Assembly: GCA_035627955.1 (NCBI GenBank)
Contig: DASPKU010000015.1
Location: forward strand, 229,462-293,461
Length of the DNA stretch: 64,000 nt
Direction: 5' to 3'
Source: Phycisphaerales bacterium
Lineage (GTDB): Bacteria > Planctomycetota > Phycisphaerae > Phycisphaerales > UBA1924
Shown: positions 16,172 to 24,642 of the stretch, one piece after another
Layout: every line of letters begins with the position of its first letter
Position numbering within the stretch: the stretch's first letter is position 1
The notes under the pieces: generated by a model
What the model was told of the DNA's origin: nothing
The model's database searches: none
The model's input: the letters and a program-made list of their open reading frames with translations, nothing else
Position numbers and translations under genes: made by a program

Positions 16172-16200
16172 AACCCCACCGCGGAGCAACGCGGAGGGGG
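16172..16200. repeat. GGA-hairpin repeat, divergent copy F
   Basis: CTTGGGAAACCCCACCGCGG followed by AGCAACGCGGAGG resembles the reverse orientation of the GGA-hairpin family (CTTGGGTACCCCGCCGC...). It lies in the gap between nuoH and the glycosyltransferase gene. Weaker match than the other copies. Confidence 0.45.
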
Positions 16201-16286
16201 CCGAGTTCCGCGGCATGCGACGTGGGGAAAGCAGGCCTGAACCCGAAGGGCGCGAAGGGGAGCGAGGGTGCGAAGAGAGAGACGGG

Positions 16287-18347
16287 TCAGGACTTCCTGG
16301 CGTTTGGCCGCGCCCGCTTGGCCAGCTTCTTGATCGCCATCTTGGCGAGCAGGCTGCCGCCGAGCTCATCCGCCATCTGAATCTTCTGGTGCGTCGTGGG
16401 CGGGTGGGCCTGCGGAGCCGCCGCCGCCCTCGCGTGCATCAGCCCCGCGAGGTGCGCCAGACGCTCGCCGAAGGGCTCCCCGAACCGCATGATGAGGGCC
16501 TGGAGTTCCGCCGGGTTCGCCGGCGCCGCCTGCTCCTGAACTTGCAGCAGCGCCTCCGGCAGCAGCGTGCCGTGCCCATGCCGCCCAACCGCCGACCACA
16601 CCAGCCCCGTGTGCCCCAGCGCCCCAAGGCTCGAGTCCAGCAGCTCGCCCAGCAGCACCCCCGGCTCGGTCCGCACAAGCACCCGCGCCACCGACTCCCC
16701 ATGCTCGAAGGGGTGGAGCTCGGGCGCGGTGTCCGTCGTCAGCGGCCTCACCGCGCCGCCGCTGCTCAGCCACGTGCCGGCGAACGCCGCGCCCGAGCGC
16801 GACAGCGCCCGCACGCACCGCTCCAGCCACTCGGGCGCCGGCTCATCGCCCGCCTGCAGCACCGCCAGCGCCGACGCCGTCACCGCATCCGACGGATCAA
16901 CCGCCTCACCCGCCGCGTCCGTGATCGTCCACGCCCGCCCCAGCCACCGCACAACCCCCACCGCGCCGACCGCATCAGCCTCCGCCGGCGAGAAGCACAG
17001 CACCCGCCCCGGCTGCGCCGTCTGCGCCCTCAGCGCCGGCAGCACGGGCCACGCCCCCCGCGCCGAGCCATCCCCCAGCACCACCACCAGCGGCTCGACC
17101 TCACACCGACGCGTCCCCAACGGCCGCAGCGCCCGCGGCGAGTCATAAAACCCGCCGATCCCCTCCTCCGCCACCGCGTACGGCCTGCACAGCCCCTCCC
17201 GCAGCACCCCATCATCGATCAGCCGCGCCATCGCCTCCACCAGCCCCCGCGTCGTGCCGTCGTACACCAGCGCGTTCTTCCCGTGCGTGAAGAAGTCCCC
17301 GAACGCCGGCAGGTCGTTGATGACCACCGGCACACCCGCGTCGTACACCTCGTGCAGCGCGTAGCAGAACGATTCGACACGATTCGGAAACACCGCGAAC
17401 AGCGCATCATTCAGCCGCTCGGCAATCTCCGCATGCGGCAGCTGCCCCAGAAAGTTGAACCGCCCCCGCAGCCCCGCCGGTATCAGCGTCCGCAGGTACG
17501 CCGTGTAGCTCCCGGGCACGCTCTGGCCGACGCTGTCGTACCCGATCAGATCAACCGTGAACTGGAGGCCCGGCCGCTGCTTCATCAGCATCACGCACGC
17601 GTTCACCAGCTGGTCCACACCCTTGAGGTGGAACATCCGCCCGATGAACGCGATCGAGAACGCCCCGTCCCCCCCACTCACGCTCGGCCTCCGCGTCACC
17701 CGCGGGAAAGCCTGCTTCGGCGGGCTGCTCACGACCACCCGCTCTGGTTCGATGCCGTAGTGCTCCCGGTAATACCGCTCGTAGTACGTGCGGCTGGGCG
17801 CCAGCACCGCCTCCGCCAGCGCCAGCCCCCGCCGCTCCAGGCCGTGCATCAGGTACCGGTCGCGGTCGCGCACCGCCCCCTGCCCGTCCCGATCCAGCAC
17901 CTCCAGCGAACCGTGCAGACGAGCCCCCAGCACCGGCCCAGGCCCGCCCGCCTCCGGCGCGTACAACCGGTTCACCAGCGCGTAGTACCCGGCCCCGCAG
18001 TACTCAAACAGCTCGACGAAGTCGACCCGCTCCCGCTCCAGCAGCCGCGCGATCGCCCAGGCGAACTGGTAGCTCTTCCACTGGAACACGCACTCGAACG
18101 CGCCCTGCCTGAGCGGGATCTCCGCGCACAGCTCCTCCACGCGGTACGCCCGCACGCGCTCCGGGTGCGGGAACCGCCCCACGTGCTCGCTCAGCAGCCG
18201 CGCGAACGCGTCCGCCGGAACGTCAAGCAGGAACACGACCTCGTGATCGGCCCGCAGCAGCGCCTCCGCCGCGTGGTGGATGAGCACGCCAGCCCCGCCG
18301 ATGGTCGTGGGGTGCAGCTCGTAGGAAACGAAGCACGTGGTCGGCAC
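16287..18347 (-). CDS. Two-domain glycosyltransferase (GT4-like plus degenerate GT2-like)
   Basis: From a GTG at 18347 the protein has 686 residues. The N-terminal half is a GT-B, GT4-like enzyme: CFVSYELHPTTIGGAGVLI (glycine-rich donor loop), IAFIGRMFHLKGVDQLV and FPNRVESFCYALHEVYDAGVPVV, the retaining-enzyme E-x7-E region. The C-terminal part (about 380-560) is GT2-like in outline (VVLGDGS..., ALRAQTAQPGRVL, AVLQAGDEPAPEWLE) but without an obvious DxD, so it may be inactive. The end is basic. The GTG follows the previous stop by one nt, indicating translational coupling. It is the last gene of the glycan export operon. ATG/GTG starts further up overlap the previous gene and lack family support. 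Confidence 0.82.
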   Translation of the reverse strand: MPTTCFVSYELHPTTIGGAGVLIHHAAEALLRADHEVVFLLDVPADAFARLLSEHVGRFPHPERVRAYRVEELCAEIPLRQGAFECVFQWKSYQFAWAIARLLERERVDFVELFEYCGAGYYALVNRLYAPEAGGPGPVLGARLHGSLEVLDRDGQGAVRDRDRYLMHGLERRGLALAEAVLAPSRTYYERYYREHYGIEPERVVVSSPPKQAFPRVTRRPSVSGGDGAFSIAFIGRMFHLKGVDQLVNACVMLMKQRPGLQFTVDLIGYDSVGQSVPGSYTAYLRTLIPAGLRGRFNFLGQLPHAEIAERLNDALFAVFPNRVESFCYALHEVYDAGVPVVINDLPAFGDFFTHGKNALVYDGTTRGLVEAMARLIDDGVLREGLCRPYAVAEEGIGGFYDSPRALRPLGTRRCEVEPLVVVLGDGSARGAWPVLPALRAQTAQPGRVLCFSPAEADAVGAVGVVRWLGRAWTITDAAGEAVDPSDAVTASALAVLQAGDEPAPEWLERCVRALSRSGAAFAGTWLSSGGAVRPLTTDTAPELHPFEHGESVARVLVRTEPGVLLGELLDSSLGALGHTGLVWSAVGRHGHGTLLPEALLQVQEQAAPANPAELQALIMRFGEPFGERLAHLAGLMHARAAAAPQAHPPTTHQKIQMADELGGSLLAKMAIKKLAKRARPNARKS

Positions 18348-18348
18348 G

Positions 18349-19869
18349 CTACGCGGGTTCCCCACGCAGGAAACGCCGCACAAGCTCCTGCGCGTGGGCA
18401 TTGTACTGCGGCGCATGCCGCGCCCACTCTGCAATGATCGCCTCCCGCTCCTCGATCGCGCGCACCGCGTACCGCGCGATCACCTCGGGCCGGTCCGGGT
18501 ACGGCACCACCAGCCGCTCGTGCAGGAACGCGTTGTCCTCGAACAGGTGGCAGCAGGGCCCGATCAGGCACGGCACCCCCAGCTGCATCGACTCCAGCGG
18601 CAGCATCGGGCTGCACTCCGCGCTCGTCACGTACAGGCTCACGTGCGTCTGGCGGATCCGCTGCTCCAGCTCCGCCTTGGGGATCGTTGTCTCGCTGCAG
18701 AACCCGCGGCTCAGCCGCAGCTGCTTCGCCAGCTCGTCGCACTGCTTGCCCAGCCCCGCGCTGTGCAGCACCGCCCCGGGGATAACCGCCGCCGCGGCCA
18801 GAATCGGGTTCGCGCTCTTGTTCGTCACCCCCGAGAACCACACGCCCACGTGCCGGCCATCACCCTCAACACGCGGCGGCGGCAGCACCTCCCCAGGCAC
18901 ATAGTTCACCAGGTGCCGCGACGGGATGCCCGCCGCCCGCAGCACCTCCTCCGCCCCCTTCTTCACCGTCACGAACTCGCGGATCAGCCCCTCCCTCGCG
19001 GCGTCCGCCCACATCGTGAAGATCGAGTACGTGTACCGGTCGCTCAGCTGCGTGAAGTTGCCGTGGAACACCAGGTCAAACCGCAGCGACTCATCCCGCC
19101 GCCGCAGCGCCTGCATGAGACGGAAGTGCGCCTCGTCGCCACCCGAGAAGATCACGTGCCGCGCCCCCGCCTCCAGCAGCGTCTCCGCGTGCCGCTCCAG
19201 GTCCTCATCCCTCAGATCGCTGGGCCACTCATCCGGCGTGTTGGGCACCGGGTAGCACCGCTCGAACAGCGTGCGCGTCGAGTGCGAAACCCCCAGCCAC
19301 CGCGGCGTGTGCACCGCCACCACCGTCTGCTTCAGCCGGCGCGTCTCCTCCATGAACGCCTTCTGGAACTCCGTCGCCGGCGGGATCGGCCTCGTCCGCG
19401 CGCCCTCGTGCATCGGCGTCCGCGCCGGCAGGATGGTGCACACCCCCTCGCCGGGCGGCAGGTCGATCATCTCCTCGCGCCCGTTCAGGCTCACCCGCAG
19501 ACGCGCCGGGTTGCAGTTGTGCCGGATGATCACCGCGGGCTCGCCCGACACCTGCGCCCTGAGCGTCGCCCCCGCGGGCAGCCGCAGCACCTTCCCGTAC
19601 GCCCCGCCGTGGCAGTCGTGCAGCCGCCCCTCGGGCGCATCGATCACCAGCCACGGCAGCGAGGGCTCGTGCGGGCGCGAGTGGATCGACTGGATCGTGA
19701 CCTCGCCCTGCGCCCCCTCCACCCGCAGCGTCAGGCGGTTCTTCGACCCGTGCTTTAGCCAGCTCGCCAGCGACAGCAGCCCCGTGCGGCGCGCGAGCAT
19801 GCCCAGCCTGAACTCCGATGAGCGGCCCAGCGTTTCCAGCCCGAACTTTGATTCTGCAAGGCGGTCCAA
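18349..19869 (-). CDS. Glycosyltransferase with N-terminal shared unknown domain
   Basis: 506 residues from TTG 19869; an ATG at 19800 is possible. Residues about 44-153 form a beta-rich domain (HEPSLPW, RLRVSLNGREEMIDL, ILPARTPM) that also occurs at the C-terminus of the methyltransferase in the next gene upstream. Residues about 190-500 look like a GT-B glycosyltransferase: RWLGVSHSTRTLFE, HVIFSGGDEAHF, GVWFSGVTNKSANP, and a donor-site region VTSAECSPMLPLESMQLGVP with Glu. Its partners are ABC export genes, so it probably builds the exported glycan in the cytoplasm. The specific sugar cannot be told. Confidence 0.78.
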   Translation of the reverse strand: MDRLAESKFGLETLGRSSEFRLGMLARRTGLLSLASWLKHGSKNRLTLRVEGAQGEVTIQSIHSRPHEPSLPWLVIDAPEGRLHDCHGGAYGKVLRLPAGATLRAQVSGEPAVIIRHNCNPARLRVSLNGREEMIDLPPGEGVCTILPARTPMHEGARTRPIPPATEFQKAFMEETRRLKQTVVAVHTPRWLGVSHSTRTLFERCYPVPNTPDEWPSDLRDEDLERHAETLLEAGARHVIFSGGDEAHFRLMQALRRRDESLRFDLVFHGNFTQLSDRYTYSIFTMWADAAREGLIREFVTVKKGAEEVLRAAGIPSRHLVNYVPGEVLPPPRVEGDGRHVGVWFSGVTNKSANPILAAAAVIPGAVLHSAGLGKQCDELAKQLRLSRGFCSETTIPKAELEQRIRQTHVSLYVTSAECSPMLPLESMQLGVPCLIGPCCHLFEDNAFLHERLVVPYPDRPEVIARYAVRAIEEREAIIAEWARHAPQYNAHAQELVRRFLRGEPA

Positions 19870-19917
19870 ACAGTCACCCCAGTTCGCACGCGGCCACGTC
19901 CTGCGCCGCGCTAGACC

Positions 19918-21141
19918 TTACGCCGCGCCCACGGGCTCGGGTGCGGCCACTTTCGCCTGCGCGGTGGTCGCGGTCGTTTTCGCGGACGCTGGCCGCGGCA
20001 CCATCGGCGTGCGCCCGGGGTACACGATCAGGTCCACCGGCTCCTGGTTCCGCAGGTTGATGATCTCGCTGCGCCCGTTGAACGTGACCTGCACCCGCGT
20101 GCTGCCCACGTGCGTCATGAACCGCACCGCCGGGTCGCTGGTGGTGCGCACCCTCAGCTCGCCGGGCGCGCCGCCCTCGTCCTGACGGCTGTGCATGTAG
20201 CACGTCCCGTGCGCGGAGAACTTCGACTCCACCGCCTTGAACCCGCTGGTCCGCACGTACTCCCACGGCAGCGCCGGCTCCGACGCGTGCGCATGCACAC
20301 TCAGCACCCACGCCTCCGCGCTCCTGCCGCCGTCCAGCGGCAGCGGCCTGATCGTCAGCAGGTTGCGGTCCCCCAGCTTCCACTCCACCAGCCGCCGCAC
20401 CAGCGGGTGCTCCCGCACGCGCCTGGCGAAGCGGTAGCTCCCGCTCTTCTTGAGGAACTCGAGCTCAAACCGCTGCTCCTCGATCCGGCGTGCGATCACG
20501 CTGAGCTCGAGGTCGTCGGCGCCGCTCGTCTGGCTCGCGTACGTCGCGGCCTGCGAAAACAGCGATTCCCGCAGGTTCCTGGGATCGTTCTTCGACAGGA
20601 TGAAGCTGCCGTAGTCCCGCCCGATGTAGTCCTTGAACAGCGCGTGCCGGCACAGGCCAAAGGGCACGAAGTCCGCGGGGTCCCAGCTGCTCAGGTGCCG
20701 CTCGAACTCGTTGCCGTACGCGTCCCCCTGCGGGTGCTCCTCGCCGATGGGGATGTTCACCAGCACGTAGTCCGAGTGCTCAAGGCTGTAGCTCAGCAGC
20801 TCGTGCGCCTTCTCCTTGGTGAAGTGCTCCAGCACGTCGCCGTAGATCGTCACGCTCCACGGCCCCGGCAGCGTCGGAATGAGCTTGGCCGCGTCGCCCA
20901 GGTGGATCTGGTTGTAGAACTGGTGGTGGTAATCGGTGATGCTCTTGGGGAACGCCTCCACGCCCTCCACGTGCACCTGCCACTGGTCGCGGAACACGCG
21001 GCTGAACCACACATCGCAGAACTCGCGGACGATCATCCCCCACCGCCCGAAGCCCACGCCGATATCCAGCACGCGCCGCGGCTCGATCTTCATCAGCGCG
21101 TCGATGCAGAAGGGAATCTGCTGCCAGTTGCTCGTGCCCAA
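19918..21141 (-). CDS. Methyltransferase with C-terminal shared unknown domain
   Basis: 407 residues. The N-terminal ~200 residues form a class I SAM methyltransferase: VLDIGVGFGRWG (motif I, residues 24-35), VEGVEAFP, IYGDVLEHF and VLVNIPIGEEHPQGD. A helical linker (about 210-258) follows, then a ~120-residue beta-rich domain (260-380; LSVHAHASEPALPW, RVQVTFNGRSEIINL, VYPGRTPM) that is homologous to the N-terminal domain of the neighbouring glycosyltransferase. The C-terminal tail is low-complexity Ala/Thr/Pro. The start is probably TTG 21141, with GGAGG 4 nt upstream; no in-frame ATG is close. Gap to the previous gene is 9 nt. Substrate unknown, presumably a sugar of the exported glycan. 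Confidence 0.8.
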   Translation of the reverse strand: MGTSNWQQIPFCIDALMKIEPRRVLDIGVGFGRWGMIVREFCDVWFSRVFRDQWQVHVEGVEAFPKSITDYHHQFYNQIHLGDAAKLIPTLPGPWSVTIYGDVLEHFTKEKAHELLSYSLEHSDYVLVNIPIGEEHPQGDAYGNEFERHLSSWDPADFVPFGLCRHALFKDYIGRDYGSFILSKNDPRNLRESLFSQAATYASQTSGADDLELSVIARRIEEQRFELEFLKKSGSYRFARRVREHPLVRRLVEWKLGDRNLLTIRPLPLDGGRSAEAWVLSVHAHASEPALPWEYVRTSGFKAVESKFSAHGTCYMHSRQDEGGAPGELRVRTTSDPAVRFMTHVGSTRVQVTFNGRSEIINLRNQEPVDLIVYPGRTPMVPRPASAKTTATTAQAKVAAPEPVGAA

Positions 21142-21150
21142 ACGACCTCC

Positions 21151-22296
21151 TCAAACGCCCTGGTCACGCGGCGTGCCCGCCCCTTCCAGGGTTCGTGAAA
21201 CCTGCTCGATGAACCGCCGCCGCTGGTCTAGCAGCTGCATGACGTGCGCCCGGTCTGCCTCCCAGCCCGCCTGCACGCGGGCGAGAAGGTTCTGCAGCGC
21301 GGAAACCTCGGCCAGGGCCGCGTCGCGCGCCGCGGACATCTCCGCGTACTGCCCTCGCAGGGCCTGGTTCTCGCCCTCGAGGTACCGCTTCCGCCCCTGC
21401 TCGGTCTCCAGCGATGACTTCGTGAGGGCAAGCTCGCTGCTTGTAGCTGCCAGCTTCCTCGTGGTCTCTGCCAGCTGCACCGTTTGCGCCGCGATCGTCG
21501 CGTCCTTGGTCGCCGCGCTGCCGTCGAGTGCGGTAAACCCCGCGTCGATGTCGCGCTCCAGCCGCCGGTACATCGCGATCATCTGCTCGGGCCACGTCCA
21601 CACCGGCGGCTGCCCCACGACAACGCGGAACGGCGTGTGGCACTCGTACCCCCGTGCCAGCACCTCGCACTCGCGCCCCAGCCTCCGGTACGACGCCGGC
21701 AGGTCGTGCCGCCAGCAGCCGCTGTGCTCCCCGCTCACCAGCGGGAAGTCGGGGCTCGTCTCCAGGTGCAGCACCTGCCCGCGGCTGACCCGCAGCATCT
21801 CCGACAGAATCCCCTCGAGGTGCTCGGGCCGCACGTGCACCAGCACCTCCGCCGAGTACACGATGTCGAACGCGCCATCCTCGAACGGCAGCCGGCCCGT
21901 GGGCAGGCCGATGTGGATGTGCTCATCGAACCATCCGCGCTCGGCCCAGCGCAGGGCTCCCTCCGCCATCGAGCGGCTCTGGTCGTAGCCGTGGATGTCG
22001 GTGTTGGGCAGCTTGGAAAGGTTCCGCAGGTGCCGACCCACGCCGCACCCGAACTCCAGCACGCGCAGCGGGCGCGCCTCCCTCGCCGCCATCGCGCTCG
22101 CGTGGTGCTCGATGTACGACGTGAGCATCAGCTCCTGGATGTGGTACAGCACCATCCGCGTCTTGCGAAGGTCGTAGTGCTCCACCCACTCGTGGCCGTG
22201 GTCGCGCCAGTACTGGTAGTTGGGGTCCACGCGCGGGCGCTCGCCGGCGCCTTGGCCGCTGCTGCTCTGCCCGGGCTGGATCGCGGCCTCCCCCAC
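21151..22296 (-). CDS. Methyltransferase with coiled-coil tail, possible glycan chain terminator
   Basis: 381 residues from a GTG that abuts the TAA of the upstream ATPase gene. Residues about 25-220 form a class I SAM methyltransferase (VLEFGCGVGRHLRNL motif I, GYDQSRSMAEGAL, FEDGAFDIVYSAEVLVHV, EMLRVSRGQVLHLE). Residues about 255-375 are a long heptad-type coiled coil (QTVQLAETTRKLAATSSEL, LEGENQALRGQYAEM). In WbdD-type enzymes a methyltransferase caps the O-antigen and a coiled coil measures chain length; this gene lies next to Wzt/Wzm-like export genes, so the same job is a reasonable inference. No kinase domain is present, unlike in WbdD itself. Confidence 0.78.
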   Translation of the reverse strand: MGEAAIQPGQSSSGQGAGERPRVDPNYQYWRDHGHEWVEHYDLRKTRMVLYHIQELMLTSYIEHHASAMAAREARPLRVLEFGCGVGRHLRNLSKLPNTDIHGYDQSRSMAEGALRWAERGWFDEHIHIGLPTGRLPFEDGAFDIVYSAEVLVHVRPEHLEGILSEMLRVSRGQVLHLETSPDFPLVSGEHSGCWRHDLPASYRRLGRECEVLARGYECHTPFRVVVGQPPVWTWPEQMIAMYRRLERDIDAGFTALDGSAATKDATIAAQTVQLAETTRKLAATSSELALTKSSLETEQGRKRYLEGENQALRGQYAEMSAARDAALAEVSALQNLLARVQAGWEADRAHVMQLLDQRRRFIEQVSRTLEGAGTPRDQGV

Positions 22297-23682
22297 TTAC
22301 GCGTCCCCCGCGGCCGGCCCCACGCCCTTCCACTCCACGCTCACCGGCTGGTGGAACTTGTAGTGCACCGGCCGCTCGGGGTTGGGCACCACCACGAACC
22401 CTGCGCAGCCGTCGACCTGATCAAAGAGCACCACGTCCGAATAGTCCTTGCGCGAAACCCGTGTTACCGCCAGGCAGATGCCGTAGTTCCCCGCCCGCAG
22501 GCGGTTCTCGAAGGTGAATCGTACCACAAGCCGCCCGTCGGGCCGAACCGCGGGCGCCGAGACCTTCTCATCGAACGTCGTCGTGCCCATCACGTCCACG
22601 CCCGTCATGTCCCGCACCAGGAAACTCACCGACAGGTCCTTCGCCTCGATCTGGCTGTGAAGCACCGCCTCGATCGTGACCGCGTCCCCCAGCTCGAACG
22701 CGCGGCAGGGCTCGCCCGCCGCCGAGAGCACCTCGACCTTCTCGATCTGCACGTGCCCCGTGCCGTACCGCAGCTGCCCCTTCACCTGCGAAGCGACGCG
22801 GACCGGTCCACCCAGGCCAGCCTCGGTCTTCAGCGCCTCCTGGTTGGTGCTCTCGCGGATGTGGCTGAGGTAGAGGTCCGTCGCCCGCTCCGCCGGGCCG
22901 TAGTACACCGTCTGCCCGTGGTTGAGGAACAGCCCCTTCTGGCAGATGCTCCGCACCGCATCGGGCGAGTGGCTCACGAACAACATCGTCAGCCCGTTGT
23001 CGCGCAGCTGCCGCAGGCGTGCCACGCACTTCTGCTGGAACCCGATGTCCCCCACCGCCAGGATCTCGTCCACAATCATCAGGTCAGGGTCGACGCTGAA
23101 CGCCACCGCGAACGCCAGCCGCGCCGCCATGCCGCTGCTGTACGTCTTGATCGGCTGCTCGAGGAACTCGCCGATGTCCGCGAACGCGGCGATGTTGTCA
23201 AACCGCGCATCCATCTCCGCTCGGGTGATGCCGAGGATCGCTCCGCCCAGGTACACGTTCTCGCGCCCGGTGAACTCGGGGTTGAACCCCGCGCCCAGCT
23301 CCAGCATGGCCGCGACGCGCCCGCGCACCGCCACCTCGCCGATGGTCGGCGACATCGTCCCCGCGATGATCTGCAGCAGCGTGCTCTTGCCCGCGCCGTT
23401 GCGGCCCAGAATGCCCACCGCCTCCCCCCGCAGCACCTCGAACGACACGCCCTTGAGGGCCCAGAAGTCGCGGTAGTACTTCTTCCGCCGCCAGCGCAGC
23501 AGCGCCTGCTTCAGCCGATCCTGCGGCCGGTCGTACACGTGGTACAGCTTCCCCACATCCCGCACCGCGATGACCGGCTGCTCCTGCTCGCTGCGCCCCA
23601 GCATCGGCGCGTGCACGGCCTGCGGCTTCGCCTCCACCTGCGAAGTCTGCACCGCGGGCTCGGCCAGCGTCTCAGAGGACAT
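22297..23682 (-). CDS. Polysaccharide ABC exporter ATPase, Wzt-like with C-terminal binding domain
   Basis: 461 residues. Nucleotide-binding domain about 36-275: Walker A GRNGAGKST (93-101), TGRENVYLGGAILG, signature YSSGM (181-185), Walker B LMIVDE (201-206) and H-loop H238. The motif context (LELGAGFNPEFTGREN) is that of the polysaccharide/teichoic-acid export class. Residues about 305-461 make a beta-sandwich like the Wzt carbohydrate-binding domain, which recognises the capped end of the glycan before export. The ATG at 23682 overlaps the permease stop by 11 nt, so the two are translationally coupled. An N-terminal ~35-residue Pro/Gln-rich tail is unusual. Confidence 0.9.
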   Translation of the reverse strand: MSSETLAEPAVQTSQVEAKPQAVHAPMLGRSEQEQPVIAVRDVGKLYHVYDRPQDRLKQALLRWRRKKYYRDFWALKGVSFEVLRGEAVGILGRNGAGKSTLLQIIAGTMSPTIGEVAVRGRVAAMLELGAGFNPEFTGRENVYLGGAILGITRAEMDARFDNIAAFADIGEFLEQPIKTYSSGMAARLAFAVAFSVDPDLMIVDEILAVGDIGFQQKCVARLRQLRDNGLTMLFVSHSPDAVRSICQKGLFLNHGQTVYYGPAERATDLYLSHIRESTNQEALKTEAGLGGPVRVASQVKGQLRYGTGHVQIEKVEVLSAAGEPCRAFELGDAVTIEAVLHSQIEAKDLSVSFLVRDMTGVDVMGTTTFDEKVSAPAVRPDGRLVVRFTFENRLRAGNYGICLAVTRVSRKDYSDVVLFDQVDGCAGFVVVPNPERPVHYKFHQPVSVEWKGVGPAAGDA

Positions 23683-24553
23683 CCGCAAACCCCCGCTTGC
23701 TCTTCATGAACCACGCGTAGCCCAGCTGCATCACGCACAGCCCCAGCGCCATCGCCAGCCCCAGCCCCCGCCAATCGGGCGCCTGCCCGTACAGCACCAC
23801 CTGCCGCGCCGCGTTCACAACCACGCCGATTGGGTTGAGGTCCGCCAGCCACGCCCACTTCCCCAGGTCCGCGGGCCTGTAGAAGATCGGCGTCAGGAAG
23901 AACAGCAGCTGCCCCACCACGATCGCCACGATGTTCCCCACATCGCGCACGAACACCGCGAGCGACGCGATGAACCACGCCAGCCCAAGCCCCAGCGCCA
24001 GCAGCGGCAGCACCACCACAGGCAGCAGCAGAACCGTCCAGTACACCTTCGGGTAGAACACCAGCGTCCCCACCAGCGTCAACGTCAGCCCGAACGCGCT
24101 GAACATCAGCGCGCTCAGCAGCGCCGACACCGGCAGCACCTCCAGCGGGAACACCACCTTCTTCACGTAGTTGGGGTTGTCCAGCACCAGCCCCGCCGAG
24201 CGCACCACGCTCTCACTGAACACCCCGTACACCGTCAGCCCCAGGAACAGCATCACCGCGTACTGGCTGCGCGTCTCGGTCACCAGCCCGCCCAGCCCAT
24301 CGGGCACCTGGTGCAGCGTCCGCCCGCTGAACACGAAGTTGAAGATGAACGTGTACACCGCCAGCAGGACCAGCGGGAACAGCAGCGCCCAGAACAGGCC
24401 CAGGTACGTCCCCCGGTGCCGCGCCAGGAAGTACCGCACCGCGAACTGGCGGATCAGGTCACGCCGGCCCCACAGGTTGGCCCACATCGAAACCGGATTC
24501 AGCAGCGCGGGGATCGAGGCCGGCCGGGCTGTCCGCAGGACCAGTTCGGTCAT
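23672..24553 (-). CDS. Polysaccharide ABC exporter permease, Wzm-like
   Basis: 293 residues with about six hydrophobic helices, ABC-2 type. Seen: IRQFAVRYFLARHRGTYLGLFWALL at the amphipathic start and first helix, YGVFSESVVRSAGLVLDNPN (typical coupling segment), KKVVFPLEVLPVSALL, and LTPIFYRPADL. It pairs with the downstream ATPase to move a lipid-linked glycan across the inner membrane. ATG 24553 has GGAG/GAGG upstream; the open frame to 24613 has no family content. It is the first gene of the six-gene operon running down to 16287. Confidence 0.9.
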   Translation of the reverse strand: MTELVLRTARPASIPALLNPVSMWANLWGRRDLIRQFAVRYFLARHRGTYLGLFWALLFPLVLLAVYTFIFNFVFSGRTLHQVPDGLGGLVTETRSQYAVMLFLGLTVYGVFSESVVRSAGLVLDNPNYVKKVVFPLEVLPVSALLSALMFSAFGLTLTLVGTLVFYPKVYWTVLLLPVVVLPLLALGLGLAWFIASLAVFVRDVGNIVAIVVGQLLFFLTPIFYRPADLGKWAWLADLNPIGVVVNAARQVVLYGQAPDWRGLGLAMALGLCVMQLGYAWFMKSKRGFADVL

Positions 24554-24642
24554 GCCTCGCTCACTCCACAGGCACGCCCGGCGGAGCGAGGCCCATAGCC
24601 TGACACCCACCAAACGCGCCGAGACTCCCCAGTGAGCAGAGT

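Noticed and set aside
16068..23709. Very long plus-strand open frames opposite the export operon (790, 360 and 740 codons)
   Set aside because: They are Arg/His/Pro/Gln-rich shadows created by high GC; the minus-strand frames carry clear family motifs and tight operon spacing.
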